Assembly: GCF_030151085.1 (NCBI RefSeq)
Contig: NZ_JASLER010000060.1
Coordinates: 1-64,000, forward strand
Direction of reading: 5' to 3'
Length of the DNA stretch: 64,000 bases
From: Bacteroides sp.
GTDB taxonomy: Bacteria > Bacteroidota > Bacteroidia > Bacteroidales > Bacteroidaceae
The first letter of the stretch is position 1, and each line of letters opens with the position of its first letter. The notes beneath the pieces are model-generated. The model had not been told where the DNA came from and did no database searches. It was given only the letters and a program-made list of their open reading frames with translations. Shown here in pieces: positions 9,841 through 18,971 of this stretch. A program made the translations under genes and the position numbers.

Positions 9841-12800
9841 TTAAAATTTAACGTTTACTCCAACTGAGAAGGTTCTGTTCAACGGATATAGGTTTCCCCA
9901 AGTATCATTACCAGAGTGTTCGGGATCGAACGGTACTGCCTTGATAGTAAACAAATTATAACCGTTAGCATACAAACGTAAGCTCTTGACACCACTTCTT
10001 CCAAGCCATTTACGAGGGAAAGTGTAGCCTAATTCAGCACTTTTCAAACGGACATAACTTGAATTATGTATATTATACTCAGACCATTCGTATGGCAAAG
10101 TTCCAGTGTAAGCATATTCGCCACTTATCCACTTTGTATTTGGATCATAAGGATCAACAGTTGGATCAGCCGGATGCCATCTATCCATAAAATAATCCAA
10201 TGCATTTGAGTTAGGATGTCCCCACATAGGTTCACGTAATTGTTCTATGTAGCGGTTATATTGCATAGCTGCACCCTGGAATAACAGGTTCAAATCAAAA
10301 CCTTTCCACTCAGCGCCGACATTCAAACTAAAATTAATTAACGGACGATTTTCATAACCAATGGGATGTGTGTCCAAATCAGAATTAATACCATCACCAT
10401 TCCAGTCCTCATACCTATAGTCACCCGGTAATGTTCCATAATTCACAAAAATAGGACTATTGGCAATATCATAGTAAGAAGTATAACGGCCACCATCTCC
10501 ATGTCCCCAAACAATGTTTTGATAACGGTTAGTATTGTTATTTCTCCAGTTTTCATAAGAGTTACCCGATTCACCGCGTTCAACGTATCTGCTCTCCGTA
10601 CGAGTATAAGAGAATATACCTTTTACATTGTAGTTTAAGTCACCAATATGATTATAATGAGATATTTCAAGATCTATACCATGTGTAAAGTCTCCATTCA
10701 GATTTTCTTGCGGCAATCCTGCGCCAACCACTGTAGGAAGACTAGTGGCACGAGTCGCCAAAAGACCGGTACGGGAACGGCTAAAATAATCCGCAGAAAT
10801 ACCTAATAATCCGTTCCAGGCATCTAAGTCAACACCTATATCAAAAGTTTTGGCTATATACCAAGTGATATATGGATTGGCAATACCTTTATTGGCCACA
10901 GCATTTACATAAGAGCCATTGAATACATAGCCTCCGGGACGGTCACTGGCACCACCACCCGCCGGATAAGTGTATCCTGTAACAAACTGATAGCTTGATG
11001 CGCTATCATCTCCCAATTTACCATAGGAGGCACGCAATTTGGCATTGTTAATGAAAGACAAACAAGACTCTTTCCAAAACTCTTCTTCTGAAATACGCCA
11101 TCCCAAAGAACCAGAAGGGAAGAAGCCCCATTGTGAACCGCCTCCGAACTTGGAAGAACCATCATAACGGAAGCTAAATTCTGCCAGATATTTAGAGCGA
11201 TAATCATAACCGAATTTACCTACCAACCCCATATTGGCTCTCTGATAAAGATCATTGTCACCCGTATTCATATTACCTTGTTGGTTTGCTGTGTTTCCAG
11301 CAAATAATTGTTCCAGATTCAAAGACATTTCACGCCTCGCCCAAAAGTTGTCACCGTCGCGGCGTTGACCTTCCAATAGCAATAAACCGCTTACATTATG
11401 CTTCCCGGCAAAAGAATGTGCATAGTCCAGTGAAACATGATATAACCAAGATTGTTTAGTAAAGTGTTCACGGGTAAAGTTACCCGGTGACTGAAGTTTA
11501 CGAGGAGTATAAATGTCCTTAGCTGCATCATAATCATATTCGTTGAATGTTTTCATAAAAATACGATTGTCCGCTATCTGATAATCATAACTGAACATAC
11601 CTTTGAGTTTCAAACCCTGAATCCAAGGAACATCATATGTTGCTTGAAAAGAAGACTGAAACCATTTATTATTATATGTTTTATTACCTACCTGGTCGGC
11701 ATCCATCATTGCCACCGGATTATCGCCTTCAATCCAACCATACATTAAATAAGCCGGATTATTATTGGCATAGATGGGCTGAGTAGCTGGTGCACGCTGC
11801 ATTGCACGGATAATCCAGTCAGCATTTGTATATGGTTGGTCTTTCTGATCCATTATTCCACTCATGTTGAAATCTACAGTTAGACGATCAGTAATCTTGG
11901 CGGAAATATTGGAGCGAAGATTAAAACGGTCGTAATCCAAGCTTTCACTACGCAGGAATGATTCCTGATACATATATCCTGCACTGAGATAATACTGAAC
12001 TCTTTCATTACCACCACGGGCACTTAATGTATGTTGAGTCTGGGGAGCCAACGGGCGCATCACTGCATCATACCAGTCAGTGCCTTGCTTAGTTCCGTTA
12101 CGATAAGCCTCAATCTCATCCAATGGATAAACTAGAACACCACCATTGACATTGTGCATACTTTTCTCATTCTTCAATGTCATCCAGTCAGCAGCGCTCA
12201 CCATCTTAACGGCACCAGAAGGATTCTGCCAGCCTATATTCCCGGAATATTCCAACTCAACATGGTCTTTAGTACCCTTCTTTGTTGTAATCAGCACAAC
12301 ACCATTGGCTGCCCGTACACCATAAATGGCTGCCGATGCATCTTTCAACACAGAAATCGATTCAATATCATTAGGAGCCAGGCGCGTCATATTGTCACGT
12401 GGTATTCCATCGATGATTATCAAAGCATCGCCCATACCACGAATATCAAAGTTATTATTGAAAGAACCTGGTTCGGCAGACTTCTGCATAACACGTACAC
12501 CTGCAATCTTACCGGTCAACATATTCTGAGTATTTTCATTCTTTGTAGACATTAATTCGGCTTCTTTTATGGAGGCTACAGCACCGGTCAGAGTCACTTT
12601 CTTCTGAGTACCATACCCCACTACAACCACTTCATCCAACATTTGCAGGTCTTCCTTCATTGTAATATTAATCTCCGTTCGTCTACCGATGGAGACTACT
12701 TGGGCTGCATAGCCTATATAAGTTACATTCAAGTGTGTAGCATTTGCAGGAACATCCAAAGAGAAATATCCGTCTATATCGGTGATAGTACCATTGTTCG

Positions 12801-13275
12801 TACCATTGACCATAATCGAAGCTCCAATAATGGACTCATTACTAACATCAGTCACCCGTCCTTTTATTTTGCGTGCTCCGTCCGAAGTCGATTCTTGTTT
12901 ACGGATAGGTTTATAAATAGTAATGCGCTTACCTACAACCTCATATTTAAGGTTCTTTCCGGAGAACAACATCTCCAGCACTTGCTCTACCGATTTATTT
13001 TTGGCGTCGACAGAAACTTTCTCGTTAGTATTGACATCGTTATTTCTTACTAGGAAAGAATACCCTGATTGTTTTTCAATCTCTTTGAATACTTGAGTAA
13101 GGGATACATTTTTCTGCTGTACTGTAATACGGACATCTTGTAGTGGGGACGCATAAGCCATTACAGTTGTCAACACAGATAATAAGGCAAACATTATGAA
13201 CGACCGTACAGGCATAAAAAACCGTCCAGAATGATAAATTAGACAAATCATTCCTTGATTATGATTATTTTTCAT
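9841..13275 (-). CDS. SusC/RagA TonB-dependent transporter with N-terminal STN domain
   Basis: A 1144-aa outer-membrane transporter. After a long leader (hydrophobic stretch near residues 25-42) comes an STN domain (about 45-125, VSLTQVFKEIEKQSGYSF), a carboxypeptidase-D regulatory-like domain (about 137-210, GRVTDVSNESIIGASI), a plug domain (MLDEVVVVGYGTQKK, then IRGMGDALIIIDG) and a beta-barrel ending in FSVGVNVKF. The STN domain is the part of FecA-type transporters that signals to a FecR anti-sigma factor, and a FecR/ECF sigma pair lies immediately upstream. Transport of a glycan is therefore probably coupled to sigma-factor activation. An internal Met at residue 21 is an alternative start. 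Confidence 0.96.
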   Translation of the reverse strand: MKNNHNQGMICLIYHSGRFFMPVRSFIMFALLSVLTTVMAYASPLQDVRITVQQKNVSLTQVFKEIEKQSGYSFLVRNNDVNTNEKVSVDAKNKSVEQVLEMLFSGKNLKYEVVGKRITIYKPIRKQESTSDGARKIKGRVTDVSNESIIGASIMVNGTNNGTITDIDGYFSLDVPANATHLNVTYIGYAAQVVSIGRRTEINITMKEDLQMLDEVVVVGYGTQKKVTLTGAVASIKEAELMSTKNENTQNMLTGKIAGVRVMQKSAEPGSFNNNFDIRGMGDALIIIDGIPRDNMTRLAPNDIESISVLKDASAAIYGVRAANGVVLITTKKGTKDHVELEYSGNIGWQNPSGAVKMVSAADWMTLKNEKSMHNVNGGVLVYPLDEIEAYRNGTKQGTDWYDAVMRPLAPQTQHTLSARGGNERVQYYLSAGYMYQESFLRSESLDYDRFNLRSNISAKITDRLTVDFNMSGIMDQKDQPYTNADWIIRAMQRAPATQPIYANNNPAYLMYGWIEGDNPVAMMDADQVGNKTYNNKWFQSSFQATYDVPWIQGLKLKGMFSYDYQIADNRIFMKTFNEYDYDAAKDIYTPRKLQSPGNFTREHFTKQSWLYHVSLDYAHSFAGKHNVSGLLLLEGQRRDGDNFWARREMSLNLEQLFAGNTANQQGNMNTGDNDLYQRANMGLVGKFGYDYRSKYLAEFSFRYDGSSKFGGGSQWGFFPSGSLGWRISEEEFWKESCLSFINNAKLRASYGKLGDDSASSYQFVTGYTYPAGGGASDRPGGYVFNGSYVNAVANKGIANPYITWYIAKTFDIGVDLDAWNGLLGISADYFSRSRTGLLATRATSLPTVVGAGLPQENLNGDFTHGIDLEISHYNHIGDLNYNVKGIFSYTRTESRYVERGESGNSYENWRNNNTNRYQNIVWGHGDGGRYTSYYDIANSPIFVNYGTLPGDYRYEDWNGDGINSDLDTHPIGYENRPLINFSLNVGAEWKGFDLNLLFQGAAMQYNRYIEQLREPMWGHPNSNALDYFMDRWHPADPTVDPYDPNTKWISGEYAYTGTLPYEWSEYNIHNSSYVRLKSAELGYTFPRKWLGRSGVKSLRLYANGYNLFTIKAVPFDPEHSGNDTWGNLYPLNRTFSVGVNVKF

Positions 13276-13319
13276 ATATTTGTTGTGTAAAAATTATGTT
13301 AATAGTTTTTAGATTCACG

Positions 13320-13355
13320 AGTCGGAGTACATGGGACCAATATGTATCTCCGATT
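13320..13355 (-). promoter_or_regulatory. Hairpin in the fecR-susC intergenic region
   Basis: Positions 13321-13332 (GTCGGAGTACAT) pair with 13342-13354 (ATGTATCTCCGAT), giving about 12 bp with one bulged base and a 9-nt loop. It sits in the 136-nt gap between fecR and susC. On the plus strand it is followed by TTCTTTTTT, on the minus (coding) strand by no T-run. It may be an RNA-processing or attenuation site between regulator and transporter genes. Confidence 0.4.
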
Positions 13356-13411
13356 CTTTTTTAAGTTGTGTTTTTCATCTCATCATATTTTATATTTTTT
13401 TAGTTAGACAT

Positions 13412-14437
13412 TCATTTATTAGTTATTGTGATCACATTTCCTTTCCTCTCCCATTCGTATTTATCATCTACGTCCAAATAATCCAGAATCTCGTCTAAAG
13501 ACAGTTTGGTGCTGATACTTCCCGAGAAGATTTCAGACTTCATACATTCAGACAGAATATCAATACGTACATTGAATTTTCGTTCTATATCTTTCATTAT
13601 ATCTACCAGCGAGGTATTTACAAAGCTCAGGCGCCCTGTAGTCCATTGAGTCATGATTTCTGCATCAACAACATCCGAGAGGAGCCGCCCCGACTGTTTG
13701 TCATAAACAGCACGCTGGTTGGGTTTCAGTACCACATTTCCTGTTGTCTCCGATTTTGAGAATACGTTTACCTTTCCTTCCACAAGGGCTACTTCAATAT
13801 TGGGTTCTTCTTTATAAGCCCTGACATTGAAAACTGTTCCCAATACCTTTACATTCAGACCTTCTGTATGCACAATAAAGGGTTTTTCCGGATTTTTATG
13901 TACTTCAAAATATCCTTCGCCAACCAGATAAACCTCCCTATTCTTATTTCTCGTAAAAGCCGGATCGTATTTCAAAACCGAACCGGAATTCAAGCAGACT
14001 ACCGATCCATCAGGCAATACAACCTTGGTATGCGATCCCAACGGAACTTCCATCTGGCACAGTACCACGTCCTGCGTCGACCTCTGTATGTCATCCCAAA
14101 TGTAATAACATGCCACAGAAGATGTTATCAACAAAGCAACCGTTGCGGCAATACGGCGTACATTTCTCCACAAGACCCACCGGGGCGATAATGTTAAAGA
14201 GTGAGTACCCTTTTTCACATTCAACCGATGAAGTAATTTCTCATAATTATCTACTTCCGTCTTGGCAAAATGAGGAATGAGCAATCTTGCATGTTCTTTG
14301 GACAATTCCTTAAAACGTTTTTGGTAATACTCGTCCGATTTTAAAAGTGCATGAAAACCCTGCAATTCTTCTTCAGGCAGACATCCAGCCATATAATCTA
14401 TCATCCACCTATCAAAATCCTCATATTCTGTTTTCAT
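13412..14437 (-). CDS. FecR family anti-sigma factor
   Basis: A 341-aa inner-membrane protein. The N-terminal cytoplasmic part (residues 1-88, starting DFDRWMIDYMAGCLPEEE) would bind the sigma factor. One membrane span lies at about 90-110 (IAATVALLITSSVACYYIW). The periplasmic FecR domain follows (about 128-225, EVPLGSHTKVVLPDGSVVCL, GEGYFEVHKNPEKPFIV), with a C-terminal DUF4974 (FVNTSLVDIMKDIERKFNV). It would hold the adjacent ECF sigma factor inactive until the STN domain of the SusC transporter signals glycan import. The spacing to the sigma gene is 163 nt, longer than usual, leaving room for a separate promoter, though I see no clear one. Confidence 0.95.
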   Translation of the reverse strand: MKTEYEDFDRWMIDYMAGCLPEEELQGFHALLKSDEYYQKRFKELSKEHARLLIPHFAKTEVDNYEKLLHRLNVKKGTHSLTLSPRWVLWRNVRRIAATVALLITSSVACYYIWDDIQRSTQDVVLCQMEVPLGSHTKVVLPDGSVVCLNSGSVLKYDPAFTRNKNREVYLVGEGYFEVHKNPEKPFIVHTEGLNVKVLGTVFNVRAYKEEPNIEVALVEGKVNVFSKSETTGNVVLKPNQRAVYDKQSGRLLSDVVDAEIMTQWTTGRLSFVNTSLVDIMKDIERKFNVRIDILSECMKSEIFSGSISTKLSLDEILDYLDVDDKYEWERKGNVITITNK

Positions 14438-14600
14438 ACACTAACTCTTTTATATTTCTGTTCTCATATATAATACACGTCTCAATCCACAATCATTTAT
14501 GTGAGATGCATTTTTTTTCAATTTATTTTAATCATGTATAGCTACACTTTTGTAACCTATTAATAATAAGAGGTAAATGAGAGAAAAAACTGTAGAATTA

Positions 14601-15209
14601 TTATTTGATAAGATATAGGCACAAAATAAAGACAGCAGGTCCGAAATGCTTTTTCAATCTATCAAAAGCATTCTTTATCTGCACACGAACTGTATTTACC
14701 GACAAATTGCATTCATCGGCTATTTCTTGCGGAGATAGGTTTTTATAGAGATATTTCTCAAAGATGGCTCGGCACTTCTCGGGCAACTGGCTGACTGCTA
14801 AGTGTACTTGCTTCTTCAGTTCTTCCACTTCAAGCAATTCTAAAGGAGTTTCCCCACCCTGACAATACTCTTCCTGAAAGAATAACAAATCTTCTTGAAA
14901 TTCATCGAGTACCCGTTCGCGCGAACGTAACGAACGTATATAATTCAAACAACCATTTTGCACACAACGCAACAGATAAGAATGAATAGGAAATTCCAGT
15001 TCTGTCCGCTTATTCCATACATGTACAAAGACATCATTCACCACTTCTTTCGATGCATCTGCATCAAAAATGTACCCTGCCGCACAGGTACACAAGTAGG
15101 TATAATAGTTATTATACAAAATAGCAAAGGATCTTTCATCCCCTCGGTTTATGCCATCTATCACCGATTCATCAACAATTGTCGCCTTCATCATCTTGTG
15201 CAAATTCAT
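14601..15209 (-). CDS. ECF-type RNA polymerase sigma factor of the PUL
   Basis: A 202-aa sigma-70 family protein with region 2 (FAILYNNYYTYLCTCAAGYI, then VNDVFVHVWNKR, residues about 29-70) and region 4 (SQLPEKCRAIFEKYLYKNLSPQEIADECNLSVNTVRVQI as a helix-turn-helix, about 140-180). A hydrophobic C-terminal tail (AVFILCLYLI) is common in Bacteroides ECF factors. The start could also be Met6 or Met7. With the FecR and STN-SusC genes downstream it forms the trans-envelope control typical of PULs for host-derived or other complex glycans. It presumably activates the PUL promoters. Confidence 0.95.
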   Translation of the reverse strand: MNLHKMMKATIVDESVIDGINRGDERSFAILYNNYYTYLCTCAAGYIFDADASKEVVNDVFVHVWNKRTELEFPIHSYLLRCVQNGCLNYIRSLRSRERVLDEFQEDLLFFQEEYCQGGETPLELLEVEELKKQVHLAVSQLPEKCRAIFEKYLYKNLSPQEIADECNLSVNTVRVQIKNAFDRLKKHFGPAVFILCLYLIK

Positions 15210-15254
15210 TTTTTAGATTTGTAGGTCTATTTATTATTTCATAATAATTGCAGG

Positions 15255-15262
15255 CAAATATA
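15255..15262 (-). promoter_or_regulatory. Candidate promoter of the ECF sigma gene
   Basis: The minus strand reads TATATTTG here, a match to the Bacteroides -7 consensus TAnnTTTG, 46 nt upstream of the sigma factor start. A CTTG core lies 23 nt further upstream, a little beyond the preferred 19-21 nt spacing. Confidence 0.4.
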
Positions 15263-15362
15263 ATTTAATATTATTAATTAAATAGCAAGACCCCAATAAA
15301 AAAGGTGACATTGCAAAAGAACACTCTATATGAGTTGTTTTATTCATTAATAAACAAAATAA

Positions 15363-15415
15363 GTGCGAACTTCACTACTGCATGGTATTTTGCCATACAC
15401 TCGTGTAGTTCGCAC
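15363..15415 (-). terminator. Terminator of the oad operon
   Basis: The outer arms at 15363-15371 (GTGCGAACT) and 15407-15415 (AGTTCGCAC) are perfectly complementary, with a smaller inner stem (ATGG/CCAT). On the minus strand the hairpin is followed by TATTTTGTTTATT. It lies 30 nt beyond the oadB stop codon. Confidence 0.75.
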
Positions 15416-15444
15416 CCAAATAAAATAATAAATATCTTAAGGCT

Positions 15445-16680
15445 TTATCCCAAGAACGAAATCAGTACACCCGCCGCTACCGCAGAACCGATAACACCGG
15501 AAATATTACTGGACATACAGTAATTCAATACATGATTCTTAGGGTCGTACTTAGTAGCAATATCATTGCAAACACGGCTTGCCATAGGTACTGCACTCAG
15601 TCCGGTTGCACCGATCAGCGGATTGATCTTCTTTTTACTGAAGCAATTCACTAATTTCACGAAGAAAATACCACCTGAAATAGACAATGCGAATGCCAAG
15701 AAGCCACCCACAACTATACCGATAGTCGTCCAGTTCAAGAAAGCGGTACTTGTCATGGTAGCACCAACACTCAAGCCTAAGAATATAGTAGCCGCATTCA
15801 TAATGCTGTTTGCAGCTGCATCAAACAAGCGGCTGGTATCGGAACCTATTTCCTTGAGCAGATTACCGAACATCAACATACCCACCAATGGTACTGCAGT
15901 TGGCACGAAAAGAGCTACAACCGTCGTAACAGCTATAGGGAAAATAATCTTCAATACACGCAGGTTCTTAATCTCTGTTTTTGTCGGATAGAGTTTCTCC
16001 TGTTCTTTCATATTAATCATCAACTCCTTCTTGCTACAAAGCAGTTTCACAACCAAAGGAATGATAACCGGTACTAGTGCCATATAAGAATAAGCAGCAA
16101 TAGCAATCGGACCCAGCAAATGAGGAGCCAGTTTAATCGTCGTAAAGATAGCCGTCGGACCATCAGCACCACCGATAATACCCAATGCAGCAGCTTCCTG
16201 TGGAGTAAAACCAATCATTACTGCACATAACAATACGGTAAAGATACCCAACTGTGCAGCCGCTCCAAAGATAGAGAGTCGTAAGTTACGGAGCATCGGA
16301 CCAAAGTCTGTCAACGCACCTACACCCATAAAGATGATAGGAGGCAAGAAACCGGTCTTAATCAACATATAATAGATGAAGTTCATTAGTCCGAGGTCGT
16401 GCGCAATCTCGTGCAACGGCATCTCCCAAATGTTCTTCAATGCCCCGTTCACCATGACCATTCCGTTTTCATCTGCTTGAATCACTCCCATGTCACCACC
16501 GGGAAAATTGGCAATAAGCACACCGAAAGCGATGGGCACCAATAACAGCGGTTCGTAGTGTTTCTTAATACCTAAATAAAGCAGGATGAAAGCAATGGCA
16601 TACATCACGAGGAACGACGGATCGGCAATGATATTGCTGAACGCCGTCATGTCATAGAGTTTTGCAAATATTTCTTCCAT
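15445..16680 (-). CDS. oadB: Oxaloacetate decarboxylase / sodium pump beta subunit
   Basis: A 411-aa polytopic membrane protein of the OadB/MmdB family. It has the typical segments ALTDFGPMLRNLRLSIFGAAAQLGIF, LGIIGGADGPTAIF and the C-terminal GATGLSAVPMASRV. It decarboxylates the carboxybiotin made by the alpha subunit and couples this to Na+ export across the inner membrane. Its start overlaps the oadA stop by one base (TAATG), so the two are translationally coupled. The same subunit family serves methylmalonyl-CoA decarboxylase. The fused alpha subunit next door favours oxaloacetate as substrate. Confidence 0.93.
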   Translation of the reverse strand: MEEIFAKLYDMTAFSNIIADPSFLVMYAIAFILLYLGIKKHYEPLLLVPIAFGVLIANFPGGDMGVIQADENGMVMVNGALKNIWEMPLHEIAHDLGLMNFIYYMLIKTGFLPPIIFMGVGALTDFGPMLRNLRLSIFGAAAQLGIFTVLLCAVMIGFTPQEAAALGIIGGADGPTAIFTTIKLAPHLLGPIAIAAYSYMALVPVIIPLVVKLLCSKKELMINMKEQEKLYPTKTEIKNLRVLKIIFPIAVTTVVALFVPTAVPLVGMLMFGNLLKEIGSDTSRLFDAAANSIMNAATIFLGLSVGATMTSTAFLNWTTIGIVVGGFLAFALSISGGIFFVKLVNCFSKKKINPLIGATGLSAVPMASRVCNDIATKYDPKNHVLNYCMSSNISGVIGSAVAAGVLISFLG

Positions 16681-18515
16681 TATCCTATCTTCATTAATAC
16701 ATCATCTTCAGAAACAGAATCACCCGAATTGACGCAAATGGCAACAACCGTTCCGGCAAAGTCGGCACGAATGGCATTGTACGTTTTCATGGCTTCTATG
16801 TAGCAGAGAAGGTCACCTTGAGCTACCTTATCACCTACTTTAAGCGGAGTCTCCTGTGCGTTCTTAGTAAGAAAGAACTTGCCTTCCAATGGAGCGGGAA
16901 CGTCTTGTCCTTCGCCAACGGGAGAGGTTACTTTTTCGGTTGCCGAAGCCGGAAGGTCGATATCACCGTAAGCTACCGTTACGCGGTAAGCCTGACCATC
17001 CACCTGTACGGTAAGTGTTTTAGGTTTGTTATCATCTTCGGGAGTCTTGTCACGCTCTTTGCGTTTTTTCTCAACGTCGGCAAGGAAGTCTTCTTTTGCT
17101 TTACCACTCATATAGGCTTCGTATTGTGCCGGATGCATGGCATATTCAAAGAGTTCTTCATCGTCATCGCCAAGTTCCCATTTATTCTCTTTCATCATCT
17201 TACGATATTTGTCAAGAGCGTCGGGATAGTTATCTTGCGGATTACCAGTGAAGAACTTACGTCCTTCGCGCTCTGCCTTCTCAATAATTTCAGGAGCCAG
17301 TTCACCCGGTAACTTACCGGCTTTACCGAGCAGCATATCCCAAATATCGTCAGCAATCATACCCCAACGTTCTTTGCCTTTTTCCATAGCGATAACATTC
17401 ATCATCGCCAAGTTCTTGACATACTGGCTGAATGGGGTGACCAATGGAGGATAACCTACACGTGGCCATACGTATGCAACTTCGTTGAACAGCTTGATAA
17501 GCAGTTGATCTTGCGTCATGAATGGCAGGTTATGTTTTGCCTTATATTTATTGATAGATTCAAGGTTTGATTCTAAGTCAGCCATCAAGCTACCCATCAT
17601 ACCACCGGGAAGTCCGGGACCTATCAGTAAAGAATTCATCAAACGATTTTTCGGGCTGATATAGAGACCAAGGAAGTCGTCCATAAATTCCTGAATAAGA
17701 GAACGCACTTTCATGTATGCCTCCATATTGATTTCAGGAACCTGGAAGCCTGCATCTTTCAGCATAGCTTGCACGCTAAGTAAATCGGCATGTCCCGTAC
17801 CCCAAGAAAGTGGTTCCATACCTACGTCGATGTAGTCGCAACCGGCTTCGCATACTTCAAGAATGCTTGCCATATTGAAACCCGGACCGGCATGGCTATG
17901 ATATTGAATAGGAATTTCAGGATGAGCAGCCTTGATATTAGCAACGATCTTGCCCAATGACACCGGACGTCCGATACCTGCCATATCTTTGATACAAATT
18001 TCATCAGCACCTGCTTTAATAAGCTTCAATGCCATTTTGGTGTAATACTCTACCGTATGGATAGGAGAATGTGTGATACAGAGTGAACATTGTGAAATCA
18101 TCCCCGCTTCCTTAGCATAACCTATAGAAGGAATGATATTACGCGTATCATTCAAACCACAGAATGTACGTGTAATGTCCGTACCTTGCGCTTTCTTCAC
18201 TTTATAAAAGAGTTTGCGTACATCGGCAGGAACCGGACTCATGCGAAGGCCATTCAAAGCACGGTCTAACATGTGTGTCTGAATACCGGCTTCATGAAAT
18301 GGTTTTGTCCATTCGCGTACAGCTTTATTCGGATTTTCCCCAAACAACAGATTCACTTGTTCAAAACCTCCTCCATTAGTTTCTACACGGGCAAAACAGC
18401 CCATTTCAATAATAGCAGGAGCAACTTTCACCAGCTGGTCAACACGAGGAACATATTTTCCGGCACTTTGCCACATATCCCTGAATACCAAGCTGAACTT
18501 AATTTCTTTTTTCAT
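16680..18515 (-). CDS. oadA: Oxaloacetate decarboxylase alpha subunit (carboxyltransferase plus biotin domain)
   Basis: A 611-aa protein with an HMGL-like carboxyltransferase barrel (residues about 5-280, KFSLVFRDMWQSAG, EICIKDMAGIGRP with the active-site Lys, PIQYHSHAGPGF), the conserved carboxylase domain (about 300-470) and a C-terminal biotinyl domain, EAMKTYNA, where K577 should carry biotin. The usual EAMKM is EAMKT here. It transfers CO2 from oxaloacetate (or the reverse, as pyruvate carboxylase subunit B) to biotin. A charged linker (about 495-520, KKRKERDKTPEDDNKPK) connects the halves. It lies between oadG and oadB in one operon. Confidence 0.93.
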   Translation of the reverse strand: MKKEIKFSLVFRDMWQSAGKYVPRVDQLVKVAPAIIEMGCFARVETNGGGFEQVNLLFGENPNKAVREWTKPFHEAGIQTHMLDRALNGLRMSPVPADVRKLFYKVKKAQGTDITRTFCGLNDTRNIIPSIGYAKEAGMISQCSLCITHSPIHTVEYYTKMALKLIKAGADEICIKDMAGIGRPVSLGKIVANIKAAHPEIPIQYHSHAGPGFNMASILEVCEAGCDYIDVGMEPLSWGTGHADLLSVQAMLKDAGFQVPEINMEAYMKVRSLIQEFMDDFLGLYISPKNRLMNSLLIGPGLPGGMMGSLMADLESNLESINKYKAKHNLPFMTQDQLLIKLFNEVAYVWPRVGYPPLVTPFSQYVKNLAMMNVIAMEKGKERWGMIADDIWDMLLGKAGKLPGELAPEIIEKAEREGRKFFTGNPQDNYPDALDKYRKMMKENKWELGDDDEELFEYAMHPAQYEAYMSGKAKEDFLADVEKKRKERDKTPEDDNKPKTLTVQVDGQAYRVTVAYGDIDLPASATEKVTSPVGEGQDVPAPLEGKFFLTKNAQETPLKVGDKVAQGDLLCYIEAMKTYNAIRADFAGTVVAICVNSGDSVSEDDVLMKIG

Positions 18516-18553
18516 ACTAAATTTACGGTGTGTGTTTATATAAGATTTTTATT

Positions 18554-18811
18554 TCAGATTTTTTCTACTTTAGCTACTTTGCCCTTGCCTTGCGTCACCA
18601 CTGTGACGGCAGCACTAATAGCAGCCAATATATTGCCGGGGACAGGTGCGGGACCACCTGCACCAGATTTTGCCGGTACCACCTCTTCAGGTGCATATTT
18701 ATTTACAAGTGCTATAAGACCTTTTCCTAAACAGATTACAATCAGCAGGATAGCGAAGACCGTTGTCATACCTACTATCATCAGCAGAATCGCCGTATTC
18801 AAGTTTTCCAT
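18554..18811 (-). CDS. oadG: Oxaloacetate decarboxylase gamma chain-like protein
   Basis: An 85-aa protein with one N-terminal membrane helix (AILLMIVGMTTVFAILLIVICLG), an Ala/Pro/Gly-rich linker and a short C-terminal tail (GNILAAISAAVTVVTQGK). This is the layout of OadG, which anchors the alpha subunit to the membrane beta subunit. It is 38 nt upstream of oadA and first in the oadG-oadA-oadB operon. A weak minus-strand -7-like TAATTTCG is at 18855-18862. Confidence 0.88.
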   Translation of the reverse strand: MENLNTAILLMIVGMTTVFAILLIVICLGKGLIALVNKYAPEEVVPAKSGAGGPAPVPGNILAAISAAVTVVTQGKGKVAKVEKI

Positions 18812-18971
18812 ATTATAAATTATTAGTTGTTTGATCGGTTTTACAAAAAATCGTTCGAAATTAGCGATAATCCGTAAAAAGTTAGCAGAAATAAAACCTA
18901 AAAAACACTAAATCAATATAAGAAGAATAGAAATACGCCTCTATTACAATTGTTTATGCATATTTTGTTTT

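Noticed and set aside
15210..15444. tRNA or attachment site at the end of the PUL
   Set aside because: No cloverleaf or tRNA 3' end found; the hairpin there is the oad terminator.
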